Under the pieces are notes generated by a model that did no database searches, was not told the DNA's origin, and saw only the letters and a list, made by a program, of their open reading frames with translations. A stretch of 64,000 nucleotides of DNA, from assembly GCA_013396655.1 (NCBI GenBank), contig WBMV01004345.1, forward strand, positions 372,001 to 436,000, read 5' to 3'. Origin of the DNA: Campylorhamphus procurvoides. Taxonomy: Eukaryota > Chordata > Aves > Passeriformes > Dendrocolaptidae. Made by a program: the position numbers and the translations under genes. Shown in pieces: positions 1 to 11,857 of this stretch; within the stretch, counting starts at the first letter, position 1; the number at the start of each line of letters is the position of its first letter.

Positions 1-2299
1 AACTAGGTTGCAATAGATTAAGAGGTCAGACTACAGATGCAAAAAATCAATTGTCAAAGTACACTTTTGGCTTGGAATTTCATTTGGGGCTTCTGGATTC
101 CTGTTCATGTGTTAGAATCAGAAGTTAGAAGGATTAATCAGCCTGCACACGATATATGGTGATCTCAAGCAAGGCTGAAAAAATCAGACTTTAAACCTGA
201 TTAAGTATTGAGTGGTCTGGCCTTTTACTATTGTATGTAGGAGCACTAAATTTGAATCTGGACATAAATCTTGTTCACTTGTTCCCTGATAGCTCTTGGT
301 AAATGTGAGGCACCATTTTGGAATGTATGCTGCTATTCCAAGAAAATCAACTTTGGCCTTTTAGTGAAGGAAAACCTGCTTCCTTTGCTGCAGTGCTGTA
401 AAAACATCTCCTACTCATGTCTATTCTCTGCTCTTGGGATTCAACAGAGCTTAAGAAAAATATTTAATGGAGACTGATTTCTAACCCCTGCTGAACAGCT
501 CCAATAAAAAAAACATCTAATGATTACATTCACATATCTTATAATAATTTAATGGTCAACTATTGGCAGCAGTGTCCCACTAGAAGGGGAAGGAAAGCCA
601 AGGGTATGTTAAGAGATCCTTTCACAGAAGAAACTAATTTTGTATGTTGGTGGTCTCCCTTTTTTTGTTTGTTTGTTTGTTTAGTGGTTTTTTTGTTGTT
701 TTGTTTTGTTTTGTGGAGAAAAGCTTAATTCTCTCTGCCTGAGATACCTTGTAGTGATCCTACACGAAGGTGACTGTGTAAGCTGTCAGTGGATTCATTT
801 TCTGTATCAGGGAGTGGCAAGTTTTCAAACAGGGGCAAGTGGTGGTTTAGCCCTGCCTGTTGCAGATGCTTTTGAGCACAGAGGTATTACCAAGGCACAG
901 GGCTCAGTTGTCAGCTCCTCACATTGTACCTGCAATGCATGGCTATAGTGCTTTGGGGTTTTTGTTTCGGTTATTCAGGAAAGTTATCCCCAAGCACTGC
1001 TGCCATAGAATTCAAAAGACTTTTTTATGTAAAGCCTTACAAGAAATCATCACTTTATTTGCCCTGCTACTTCATCAGCTACCTCAGAGAGGATGACTGC
1101 TAACAGACCTGTGATTATACTGTTAATAAAGCGCTTTCTGGGTAAAGGTTTTCCTGGCTTGTCACTGAATGAATCTGTGGGTGCCTGATAGGTACCTCTG
1201 CTTGTATGTGGAGTCCTTGCTGATTGATTTTAGAGGACATCACCCAACTTCCCTATTGTGACAGGAAAGCTGGAATGTACAATTTAGCACTACAACTTTA
1301 CAAATGTTAAAATGAAGGGTTTCTTTCTAGAATCAAGGGTTCATATCCTCAGAGGCTGACTCAGCCCCTTTGCTGACAGAGGCACATAAATTTAGAATTG
1401 AGGAAATTTTCATATTACTCTTTTGAAAATAGCTGTAATTACAGAAGTCTTATGTCCATACTGAGCAAGCTAATAGTTCTCTGTACTTCTCTGTCAAAGC
1501 AGGTCCTCTTTCTTCTTTTTTGTCATCTTCTTCTAATAATGGCCATTTTTTACAAGTTTAGTTGCCTCAATGTGTATGGTGTTCCTTCAAGAAGTCTCAG
1601 GAAATATCACAGCCTCCAAGGTAATATTTATCCTCATGTACTAAAACATGCAACCACCAAGAAAGGAAGAAGTTGGACTGCTCTGACAGAAAAGGTGAGG
1701 GAGACAAAAGTATCTAAGAACAGTCCAAAAATGATTTTGTGAACTACAATCTATGGCACTTCACTTGGAGTACAGGCTAATAACTTTGTATTTATGTTCT
1801 TTGGAAGGTATGTGCTTCACTTCTTCCTCCTTTAGCTTTCATATATCCTATGTACATAGAAAACTCTGAATTAACGCCCCAAGGAGCCAAGAAAATGTTT
1901 CCTTTAAATCTGCGACAGCACCAGTACCATTGTTGTCCACGTGTTTAATAAGTGCAAAATTACAGTAATGTTCCTGTAACATGTGAGCAAATATGGTAAG
2001 TATTTCCACAATGTCTACAGCTGGGATGTCGTAATACTTACTGCTTTAACCAGTTTAAATAGAGCAAGGCAAGCCTGAACCTAAAAACCCAAATCTGATT
2101 TGCTAAACAAGTTCTGCCCTGACTCTTTGTGTATATCCTAAATCTTCCTCCAGCTGTTAGTCAAAACAAATGCATAATTAAGGAGAACAACCACTTATTA
2201 TTGCTTAATTTTCTGATAAAGACATTAAATTAAATTAAAACGAATATCCCCAAAACCCCCTATTCAAAACTGAATCCCTGCACTGACAAGCTATTAGAT
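1..2299. other. Non-coding, AT-rich sequence
   Basis: I see no recognisable gene or interspersed repeat here. The longest open frame is 114 codons (1398-1742, +); its translation has no domain or motif I can name and no convincing splice sites, so I treat it as chance. A T-rich GTTT stretch is listed separately. The block could be intergenic or intronic. Confidence 0.6.
661..713. repeat. T-rich (GTTT)n low-complexity tract
   Basis: A run of T is followed by four GTTT units and then mixed GTTTT/GTTGTT units, almost without A or C on this strand. It could be a simple repeat, or the reverse complement of an old A-rich retroposon tail. No retroposon body is recognisable beside it. Confidence 0.75.
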
Positions 2300-2569
2300 T
2301 TTTTTTGCAAAATAGAATAGTGAACAAAACAACAACAAACAACAAAAATAAAAATCTACTTTTGGGCTTTTAGATTTGGGCAGTTTAATTTTTGGTCTGT
2401 TTCCCTGATAAGGTGAGTCTAGTCCTGTGTCACTAGGGGAATGGTATCCTGCTGTGTTTTTCCATCCTCATTTACAATGATTATGTTATCAGGCTAGCCA
2501 GGCAAAAGGGTGGAGCAACTATAATTTCAAAGCAGGATTAGGTTGAAATAACGAGGTCACCAAGTTGTG

Positions 2570-2587
2570 GTTGTCATGGCAACGTCA
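2570..2587. promoter_or_regulatory. Candidate RFX X-box with overlapping CRE half-site
   Basis: Positions 2570-2583 read GTTGTCATGGCAAC, which differs by one base from the palindromic RFX-family X-box GTTGCCATGGCAAC. Overlapping its right end, 2582-2587 reads ACGTCA, a CREB/ATF half-site. X-boxes bind RFX1-4 dimers, and X-box plus CRE pairings are known from MHC class II and ciliary gene promoters. No gene start is visible nearby, so if functional this would act as a distal element. The motif match is observed; function is inferred. Confidence 0.4.
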
Positions 2588-3060
2588 CATCTAAGAATAT
2601 GGGATGCTTCTAGGAGATGAGGCAAGCCTGGAATCTCTCTCCCTTTGCACAAAATCCCAGACTATTTCTGTAAAATTGCTTAATTGCTTTTAAACATTTT
2701 TTTTCCCAAAGTGTCTTTTGCTACAACAATGAATTCAAATTGTGCCCTTTTTATTGACAGCATCTTAAGGATGTATTTATCTCTGATCTGCTATTGATCC
2801 CGTTTTCCTGTCATCATCTGAGTATTTTGCCTGTCTTTGGAAGGTCTTTTGTTTTAAATACATTGCAAAAGCCTTAGGTATTTCAACCACTGCTCAGGTG
2901 TTTTGATTCTCCTTGAGACTTCGAAATCTTTTAGAACATGAGTCTCTCAGGTCATATACTGCCCTGGGACCTCTCCCATACCCACAAACAAGAAACAGTG
3001 TTTTGTTGTTAACTCTTGAATGTCTGTGCTAGTGCAAGTTTGTATCTTTTTCTTAGTACT

Positions 3061-3120
3061 TTTATGGTTTGGTTTTTTTGTTTGTGTTTTTGGGTTTTGT
3101 TTTGTTGTTGTTGGTTTTTT
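3061..3120. repeat. T/G low-complexity tract
   Basis: About 60 bases consist almost wholly of T and G, with GTTTT and GTTG units, and run straight into AAAATA. It resembles the tract at 661-713 but the two are not copies of one longer element as far as I can see. Confidence 0.7.
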
Positions 3121-4068
3121 AAAATAGGTGTTTTTTCTTGTAGTGTCTGAAAATTATAATTTTAAAGCCTGTTATTTGTCATTGTTTCAAGCTTTATTTG
3201 AGTGGCTGTGGAGCCTTACTTCACCCTGTCACTGCTCATCGCAGTCTTTCATGGAAACTTTATGGTGCAAACTTCTGACAAGCACAGTAGGAAGCAGTTG
3301 TGTAGATGCATGTGGTTTTATTTTATTGTGCAAAATCTCATCAAAAAGATTTTCTTTCACAACTCTTACACCTGCTTTAATAATGTGCAAGATTATGATG
3401 TAAATCACACAAAACACATTTCTATTGAAATCAGTTAGATTTTTGTGCTTTTTCTTTGCCTAGCTGTACATCAGCATAATGCAGTTTTTAAGTGTGCCAG
3501 GCTAAGGGACTTGTGGGAAAAGGGAGAAGATACAAACTGCATAATGGGGTAAACTGTAATGGGAGACCACAGGATTCAGTGTTAGTTTGGGAGCACTGAA
3601 GCCTTAGTTGTCTCACAACATCCTGTCTAAGTTTTTCCTCAGTGACTGGGACACTTTTTTCACTGGGAATCTGAGCTCCACGCTCTGCAGTCTCTGTGCT
3701 GCACAAGTCTCCCTGATGGTCTAAGTTTCATCCTGTTATTTATGTATCATCCTAATTACATGGAGTTTGTCACAATGCAATGGATCTAGAGACCATTCCC
3801 TTTTCTCAGATTTTGGTTGAAAGAAGCAGGTGGACATTCAGACAAACACCTAGACACACAATACTGAAGCAAGGCTCATTGCTATGCAGGTTATATTAAG
3901 CCATAGAATGAAAGTTCCTATAAATAGGAAACAGACTGAAAAAAATGGGTCTTTATAACGCTATGAGAAAGTTATCAAGCCTGCCATGTATATGGTTTCT
4001 TTGACAGGGCTTTGGCTTAAAACAAAATAAATAATTAAAGCAAGTAGAAAATACCATACTCAGAAAAA

Positions 4069-4827
4069 CCTCAACAGGCTGGAGAGATGGGCAGAGAGAT
4101 AGCTGCCTGAAATTCAACAGAGGCAAATGCAGGGTCCTGCATCTGTGGAAGAACAGTCTCCTGCACCAGGACAGGCTGGGATGTGGAGAAGGACCTGGGG
4201 ATCCTGGTGGACAACAAGTTGTCCATGAGCCAGCCATGCCCTTGTGGCCAAGAAGGCCAATGTTATCCCAGGGTGCATTAGGGAGGTGATCCTGCCCCTC
4301 TGCCCAGCCCTGGTGAGGAACATCTGGAGTGCTGTGTCCAGTTCTGGACTCCTTAGTACAAGAGAGACATGGAGCTCCTGGAGTAGATCCAGTGGAGCGC
4401 AACAAAGAGTCTGGAGCATCTCTCTTATGAGGACAGGCTGAGGGAGCTGGGCCTGTTCAGCCTCAAGAAGAGACAAATGAGAGGGGACCTCATCATTGTC
4501 TGTAAGCACCTGAAGGGAGGGTGTCAAGAGGATGGAGCCAGGACCTTCCCAGTGGTGCCAAGCAATAGGACAAGAGGCAAAGGGCAGAAACTGATGCACA
4601 GAAAGTTCCACCTGAATATGAGAAAGACCTTCTTTACTGTGCGGGTGACTGTGCACTGAACAGAGTGCCCAGAGAGGTTGTGGAGTCACCCTTCCTGGAG
4701 ATATTCAAGAACCGTCTGGACACAATCCTGTGCCATGTGCTCTGGGATCACCCTGCTTGAGCAGGGAGGTTGGACCAGCTGACCTGTTGTGGTCCCTTCC
4801 AGCCTTACTCGTTCTGTGATTCTGTGA
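4069..4827 (+). mobile_element. CR1 LINE, 5'-truncated, plus orientation
   Basis: About 760 bases match the 3' part of avian CR1 non-LTR retrotransposons as I know them: the C-terminal ORF2 region, then the short 3' UTR. Diagnostic blocks in order are the GGACCTGGGGATCCTGGTGG block near 4194, the TGGCCAAGAAGGCCAATG block near 4246, the AGAGAGACATGGAGCTCCTG block near 4362, and the tail with GAGCAGGGAGGTTGGACCAG near 4760. It ends in TTCTGTGATTCTGTGA at 4812-4827. 5' truncation is usual for CR1. Against the family pattern a short stretch is missing near 4285 (GCATTAGGGAGGTGATCC is contiguous), and another near 4405. It is the longest well-preserved copy here. Confidence 0.95.
4230..4660 (+). 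pseudogene. Decayed CR1 ORF2 C-terminus
   Basis: This is the end of CR1 ORF2, which in intact elements encodes endonuclease and reverse transcriptase. Two short frames carry the remnant. One, from about 4244, reads AKKANVIPGCIREVILPL. The other, from 4477, contains KGGCQEDGAR and KFHLNMRK, sequence typical of the conserved end of CR1 ORF2 protein, and stops at 4657-4659. The two pieces are in different frames, so at least one frameshift lies between them. No catalytic residues fall in this part. It is dead and cannot encode enzyme. The 191-codon open frame on the opposite strand over 4114-4689 is an antisense shadow. Confidence 0.85.
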
Positions 4828-7800
4828 CATGAAATGCCAGGTCTAAGAGAAGGTGGTGTTTTTAAGCAATCCAATTTACACCTGGCAGAATTCTTTCATA
4901 GACAATATGGATGTTTTTTGCTTTCCTTCCTCCCCTTTTCCTCCACTATCCTGTTAGAGCTTGTGAAAAGTGTGGCATCTTGCCCTTTGCTGACATGCTG
5001 GGGAGTAGGGACTATGCAAAGCAGACAATTTCCATCAACAGTGAGATTAATTGCTCAGTTCTGAGAATAAAGGGAAAAAGAAATCTCAGCTTTGGTGTGG
5101 AATGTGCTGTTTAACGAACTGGTAACAGAGTAGTATTTGCTCTCTGACTTTGGAGGAGGAGTGTGTTATTTTTCGCAAAGGATAGGATCTTTCCATGGCA
5201 GCCTGGAAGAGTTGTTGATTAACCTCTCCTGTCTGGACTCTACAGGTCTGCCACCTATAATGGTATGTGAAAATAGGAATTCCCCTGCCCCCACTCCTTT
5301 GTGCAGCTTTGTATCTTGTCCCAAGAAGAAGTTACAGATCACCAATGAATGGAACAGATGTATATTTTCCTGTGACCTTATGATGTAATATTCTTCAGTG
5401 AGCTGAAGAACTATCAGGGAAATAAAGCAAAAATTAAAACCAAATTGTCAGTGGGTGTATCCACCAGATGGTGATGTTCTACCAAATTATTTGCACGTTG
5501 ATCTTGCAGTAAAAATCTTGTCGTTTAAGGGAGTTCTGATTACTTCTTAAATTTCAGATGAGAGTCTTCCTGTTGCTTCACTGATAATTATGTTTGGAAA
5601 GAGAATATGTTTCTGCCTGTACTGAGGAGTCTACCCTGTTTGTGTCCAGCACAATGGACACGGTGAGGAACGGGTAAGAAAAATCTGTAGCTTCTACCAT
5701 ATTAAAGCAGGACAAATGGGGGCATGCTAGAAGCCAGGTTTGTGTGGCTACTTTGCAGTTATGGAGGACCATGAGCCTGACAGCTTTATTTACCATCTAG
5801 GGTAGCTTATTTGGGAAAGAGAAGGGTGAGGAGGGTTTGTACTGCTGCAATGTTCCATGGCTCCTCTTTCCTTAGCCTGGAGGATCATGTGGATGAATGC
5901 CAGAGGTTTGGCTTGCTGGGTGGGGCCTCATCTGCATCTCAAGCTGGAAAGGAACAGATCTGCTGCATTCATCCTCCTTTTTCCTTGACTGCTTGTTGAG
6001 CTGAACAGCCCTCAGGAAAACTGTGTTATGGAAAGTTACACAATTTAAAGTCTAGCTTTTCCATCTTGGTATACAATAAACATTACTGCAGTTTATTCAC
6101 TTGCACTGCAGCCACTCAGATGGAAAGAGCTTTGCTATTAAAAAATGTTAGTCATTGATTTAGTTTGAGAAGTAACTGCCAGCAAAATTGTATCCTTCAA
6201 AAGTCTTCACCAATTTTACCTAAGAAAGATTCTCAAAAAACACAAACAATGTGGGGTTTTTTTTCTGTTTAGTCCTGAACAGTTAGAAAAATAAAAAAAA
6301 CTTGTTCTGTTTTGTGTTTGTTTCTCACTGTCAGTGTCTGCTTCACACAAAGAACTCCAGTGAAGCTATTTTATAGGATATCAACCACCTATAAATAGAA
6401 ACTCTGCTGTATTTGATCTACCAAGGTCAAAAGGGTCAATTAATATACCTGCAAAATTCACCATTTCTAATGGAAATGCTTTCCCCAGGATAGAATGTCA
6501 GGGGCAATAATGCTCATCTTAAAGCTAGGCTTGCCAAGGGAGAAATACTTGTTATTACTTAAAAAAAATGAAACAACGAAATCAAAATACTATTGTACAA
6601 AATGGCAATTTCAAATAAGAGTTTCAATGGAAATTATTTCTCTTAATGAATTCTGAATTGTAGGGATAGTCTGCTTTTTCTGACAGCAATATCTTAGTTG
6701 GGAGGGTTCCAGTTTAGGGCAGGTCTCACAGTGGAAATACTGATACTCTTGATGCCGATATGGTTCAGACATTCAGATTAAATTCTGCTTCTCACCACAC
6801 ACTTCTTGGTAGAGGTGGATCATCTGGGGCCACAGTGCATTTGAAAGGAAATGGGATGGTGTTTCTTCTTGCCAGGATTATATTAATTTCTTGCTGTGGG
6901 TTCAGCCATCTCATTGAGTACTGTTAAACCAGTTTGCTTCATGTCCTTTGCCTCCTTGTTCTTAGCCAGGACAGCTGGGACTGATTTCTGTGTGGTTGCA
7001 TCAACACTACAAGCACAAATGTGTTAGTTCTCCCTATCCCTTACTATACTAGCTGTTTTTGTAGATCTCACCTGTGTATGCTGAGAGTTTTGTGAATTTG
7101 GTTTTCTTTCAAAGATGAAAAGGCACACAATTGCCCTCTCTCCCGACCAGTATGCACTGGTCACTTTTTGTTATTACTCTGGTGGGAAACTAGGCTGTAT
7201 TTCCTCATTCCGTTCTGCACTGCCATTTGATGAGGCTGAAAACAAGTGCAGTTTGCTGCCATTGGTCTTCTGAGTTCAACATGCCTTTGACTGGGAGTTT
7301 TTAATGGTGCAGCTTAGCAAGCAGCCTTATCAAAGGCTCAAGGTACTTTTACTGGACTGTGCCAGCTAGGGAAAGCTGTCACATTTTTTTTCTTTGTACT
7401 GTACAAGTCCATGTTTGGCTTGCTCCTTGAATTGGTTTTCTCCTGTGGCCAAGTGTTTTATGGATGACATGAACATCTAGAAAAGTGTGAGAGGGCTTGC
7501 AGGAGTTATGCAAGTTCTGTAACATTCACTAGGAAATTACTGAGGAACTTTCAAAATTCTGAAAAACCCAAGAGATATTCTGATGCACTCTTGCTACATG
7601 TAGGTGGATGGCACTGTGCTTGCCCTATGCAAGCTGGGAGTGTGGCACCAATTTGTTCTGCTGCACACATAGAGTGTTTGAGTGGTGGCCAGAAATGTTT
7701 GTAAATTCTTTGCGATTCTTCAGTATTTGCCTTCAGGTATTTGGTATGGTCATATACTTTGATGAGAGGGGTGATCAGAACCAAGTTGTTCTGTGAGCAG

Positions 7801-10800
7801 CTGTCCTTTTTATTATGGATTGTGTTTAGTGCTTGGATTCCCTTCTGCCTAGTGTCAGTGAAGTTCTGACAGTAGCTTTTCCCATAGGTAAGACAGTATT
7901 CACCTGTAGAGATTTTCTCTTGTCTAGTAAGGATTTAGTTCACACAGTTGAACACTGGTCTCCTCTAACCAGCCACTCATTTTAATGAAATGTATAGAAA
8001 AATAATAACTTTGAAACCATTGCCCTTCTGTCAAATCTGATAGAGATTTGCCAAACTTCTGCACGAAAGAAGAAGGTAGACTAACAGATGAGGAGTCATA
8101 CTGTGATTGTGTTATCTTGTTTCCTGTGAAACTAGGCTAACAGGGAAGCATTAGATGGCTAATCTTCGAACCTGTCCCAGACAAGGAAATATTGCAAATG
8201 AAACGGTGCTTGTAATGTCATACAGACTTATCTTTGTGAAACGTATGCTGGTTTGGCACCTAGACTTCAGTGAAAGTGCCCAACTAAATTGTTAGTGGGA
8301 GCTGTGCCATCTGAACAGATGGGCATGTGTAGGCAGTAAGTAGTCATGTTTGTTCTTCATTTATGGGAATTTAGACCAGGATTTGAAATAACATGAAGCA
8401 TAAAAAACAAAATGCCTGTGTAGGTTATCCTCAGGTTTACATCCAAACTAGTTGCCTTTGCTCTGTTGCAGACGGAACATCCTCTCAGTAAGCTAGTCTT
8501 AGGACATCTGACAGAAGCAGTTTTTGGCTCAGATACTTAACTCCTCTCTCAATATTCAGATATTTCAATTCATTCTGTCCTACCAAGCCAACTCATTTTC
8601 CCCGTGACTCTTTAGACCGTGTTTTTGCTTTCGAATCCTTTTAATGACTTTCCCATGTCTGTCGTGTTCATTTCCAGCTTCCTTGCAGTCATAACTGAGT
8701 GATTCCAGCTGTGCCTGGAATTCTGCTCACTCCTTTCCACATGATCTTTGTGCCCATTTGCTGGGGTAAAGTTACTTCTCAGAGCATGTGGGTATGCACA
8801 CATGAAGCAGGCTAAGTGGGAAACCCACAGTGTCTCAGCTGCACCCCAATAACTACCCAAGGCTATTCTCTTCCTGGCTGTAAATGCAGCCCTTACCCTT
8901 TTAAGTGTGTGAATACTGAGCATGACCAGGCACAAAAGTAGTTACTGAGTGGAGATATCTAACTATATGTAACCTTATGGTTACTTTCATGTGCATTCAG
9001 TCCAAGCTTTCTTCAAAACACTTAGCCACAACAACCAGTAGAGCACCTGGTGATTTTGTTTCACCTATGCAAAAGTTTTGGACAGAATGATTATGTCAAA
9101 CAGGTCTGATTTTTATCACTTTCCATCTTGATGTAGGTAATATAAGAAAATCTTTACATGCACACCTGGCCTTACTGAAAGAACACATGTTCTGCAATAA
9201 TGTTAGATAACAGCAGAGTTGAGTGATGAAATTTTGAGCTTGACCTTTCATCTGTTCAGGCCATGAGGTATTACTTTGAATGTCTGCACTAAGCGTTCTG
9301 TCTTATTTAGATTAGATCTTACAAGATGGGGACCATGTCTTTTATTCTCTGTGTCACACAACCTCTGATACCTTGATGGCACTCAAGAAATAATAAATAA
9401 TTTAAGTCCAAATACTGTTGAGAGATCAGCCACATATGGAGGGTTTCTGGCCCCTTTGATGCAGAGGAAATCCCATGCAGGAAGTAAAAGAGGTGGCTAA
9501 GATCAGAGTTGGGGTTTACAGAGACTCTGGCAATTTTCTTAGGCACATGTTAAAAGAAATGTTCTTCAGATTCCGGAGGAAACCAACAGGCAATATGCAT
9601 CATCTGCCATACATCTACATGTGTGTAGAGACCTTTTCTCAGATGCAGCTTTCCATGCTTATTTTGTGTCTACTTATTTAGAAACTTTCTCTCTAATTTA
9701 TGGGAAATCATGCTGGACCAGGGGATAACTGTGTTTTTGAATTAAAAGGGACCTATATAAACAAGTTTTCTTGATTTGTTGCTAACAAATGAATGGAATC
9801 ACACAAGTGCAGTACATGCACAGAACAGCTGTTCTGTTGCAAGTAAGGGGAGGGGAGAAGAGCCCAGATGTCCAGAACAGGGTAGTCTGAGCAGTCAGTC
9901 AACAGCCTTAATTATTTGCTAGGCAGGGACAACTTGAGAGCTGCCAGAATAACTGCCTGTGGATCTTGCCAAGGAGCCAAATACCCTGGCTGACACTATA
10001 ATATACAGACTGGCATCTGGGCTCTCTAGTGGTTATCGGTCCATGAGCATGAAAGAGGAGAAATAGTAACTGAAATGCTCACTGTGGCATTTTAAAATTA
10101 ATTATTTCAAATATTTAAAAAAATTCCAACTATTGAGAAAAGAATTAAACATGGTTTCTGAAAGGGCAAAGGCAGTGCTATAAAAGCCTTGCAAGATTCC
10201 TTTTAAGGGACTGTGGTTTAAATATCTGAGTAGTGTTTCCTTTGCTTAGATGTTTCACTCCACACTGCACTCCTACTATTCAGTTAGGCACCAAGATCAT
10301 TTCCATTTATTCCCATAGGCTAAGTTGTTGCTCTTTGTATGGAGAGAGGTGTAATACACCATAGACAAACTGTGGCTGTGTGTGACTACACCTCAGTTTT
10401 CTCTCATGTGCCCTGGCATGCACTTGTGTAACATGCTGATGTATCCGTAGGTCATATCTTCAAGAATGTTTGTTCTCTCACAAACTGTGTTATTTCCCTT
10501 TTGTGGGCAGTCTTGTATGATGTGAAAGCCAGCAGCCTTAACGTGACATGAGAGGAATCAGCTCTACCCTGCATCTTTACAGTCCCTTGTCTTATGGAAT
10601 GGAACATGTATTATATTAGAGACTAGGATGCAGAGCCATAGATCCCCCGTGAAGTTACGTCAAAATATCTGAACCTTGCCATCACTGTATGCTCCTAGAC
10701 ATCACTCCTGGACACATGTGGCACTTCTTACCATTTTCAACTGAGAATCTGAAAAAGGCTGGCCAAGAAAAGGGCAGAACCCGTCTTTCCAAAAAGCTGA

Positions 10801-11745
10801 TCTATGCTTGTCTGCTTTGCCATGGTATGCTTCTGTCACTTGACAGCATCTAAACACGCATGGAGGTTTCTGATTCTACTGTTGGGAAGGTGGAGAGAGC
10901 TTGGCCGTTCTTGGCCAGAGGTATAGGGGCTTACACATGCTGCTTTAACCAAGCGGGGAATGGTAGTGCTTTTTCTAAGGTCCCAGAGTTCTGTCTTTTG
11001 TGGTCCAAACGCGAACATTCTTTTTATTTCCTTCTAACGACTGTAAACATTTTTTTTCTAAGAAGAAAAGGAAAAGAAATTGAGCACTGCTGCACTACTG
11101 TCCAATCCATCAGCAAAAATGATCTGAAGATGTAGGGACAGATCTCCTCTATATGAGCTAGTCCACAGAGTTGTGGTAACTCCTTTTTATCTGTGCTATC
11201 TCTCTTTTTTTTTTTTAATTATTTTTGTAATTGGGATGAAAGAGGTGGTAGCTGTGATTACTAAGTTTTTGAGCTAAGTACCTGGCTTCTGTTATGGCCA
11301 CAGGGGATGAAGTATGAAAAACAGTAACAGCATGCTACAGAAGAGTCATTGAAAGGATCACTGGAATAATTTTTTGAATGGCTTTCTATTGTTGGATGTT
11401 CTACTTCAAAAGTAACGTAGCCCTTGCAGTAATATTTGGTTTGCAGTGTGTTTTTCAAAACCATTTGTATTTTGTTTAATGTTTATAGTTTCAAATGTAC
11501 ACAGTCTGGGTGCTGCAGGCTTAGTAGGTTCAACAAGCAGAGCAGTATAGAAGATAAAGTTTTGTCAGCTGAAGAAGAGAATGGGCATTCTTACCTATTT
11601 GAGTTCTGTAAAGGTCAAAAATGTTTAATACCCAATATTTAAATGCCTTCTTTTTCCAGAGAGTAAGGTCTTTTTCAGCTTAAAGTTAGTGCTTATATCA
11701 CAAGACACCACTAATGAGCTGTAGAGCCTTTCACCTCTCTGTCTA
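4828..11745. other. Long non-coding block
   Basis: Nearly 7 kb with no gene or repeat I can identify. It holds scattered open frames under 110 codons; the longest is 8612-8935 on the minus strand, 107 codons, with no recognisable motif. Dinucleotide use looks CpG-poor throughout. Nothing resembles a promoter CpG island, tRNA or other structural RNA. Confidence 0.55.
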
Positions 11746-11857
11746 CAACATAAGAATATAAGAAAAAATTTACTGAGTAAGACCAGAGATCTATTTCCTT
11801 GTCTAATGTCCCTCATAACAGGGAGGTACAGATGATTAAGAAATAAGCACAAAATAA
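11746..11857 (-). mobile_element. Ancient CR1 3' end, minus orientation
   Basis: The plus strand reads ACATAAGAATATAAG at about 11747, then ACTGAGTAAGACCAGAGATC and TGTCTAATGTCC. This is the degraded reverse complement of the 3' end of old reptile/bird CR1 families, which read ACATAAGAAyGGCC...GGGTCAGACCAAAGGTCC...TCTAGCCC on that strand. The order and spacing of the blocks agree, although individual bases have drifted. Divergence is clearly greater than in the copy at 4069-4827, so this insertion is much older. Confidence 0.55.

Larger units (their letters stand above)
2300..4068. other. Non-coding sequence upstream of the first CR1
   Basis: No gene is recognisable. The stretch 2390-2650 is less AT-rich than its surroundings, contains the X-box and a good donor-like AAGGTGAGT at about 2410, and reads like a candidate regulatory element. 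A T-rich tract lies at 3061-3120. Short open frames at 3128-3438 and 3488-3706 carry no recognisable motif. Confidence 0.5.

Noticed and set aside
2340..2416. Possible small exon between CTTTTAG and AAGGTGAGT
   Set aside because: The donor is good but the acceptor is weak and only one frame is open; no protein similarity recognised.
4114..4689. 191-codon minus-strand open frame, longest in the window
   Set aside because: It lies entirely antisense to a clear plus-strand CR1 element whose own ORF2 remnant explains the base pattern; no independent domain is seen.
8612..8935. 107-codon minus-strand frame
   Set aside because: No recognisable domain, no splice context, and no conservation evidence available.
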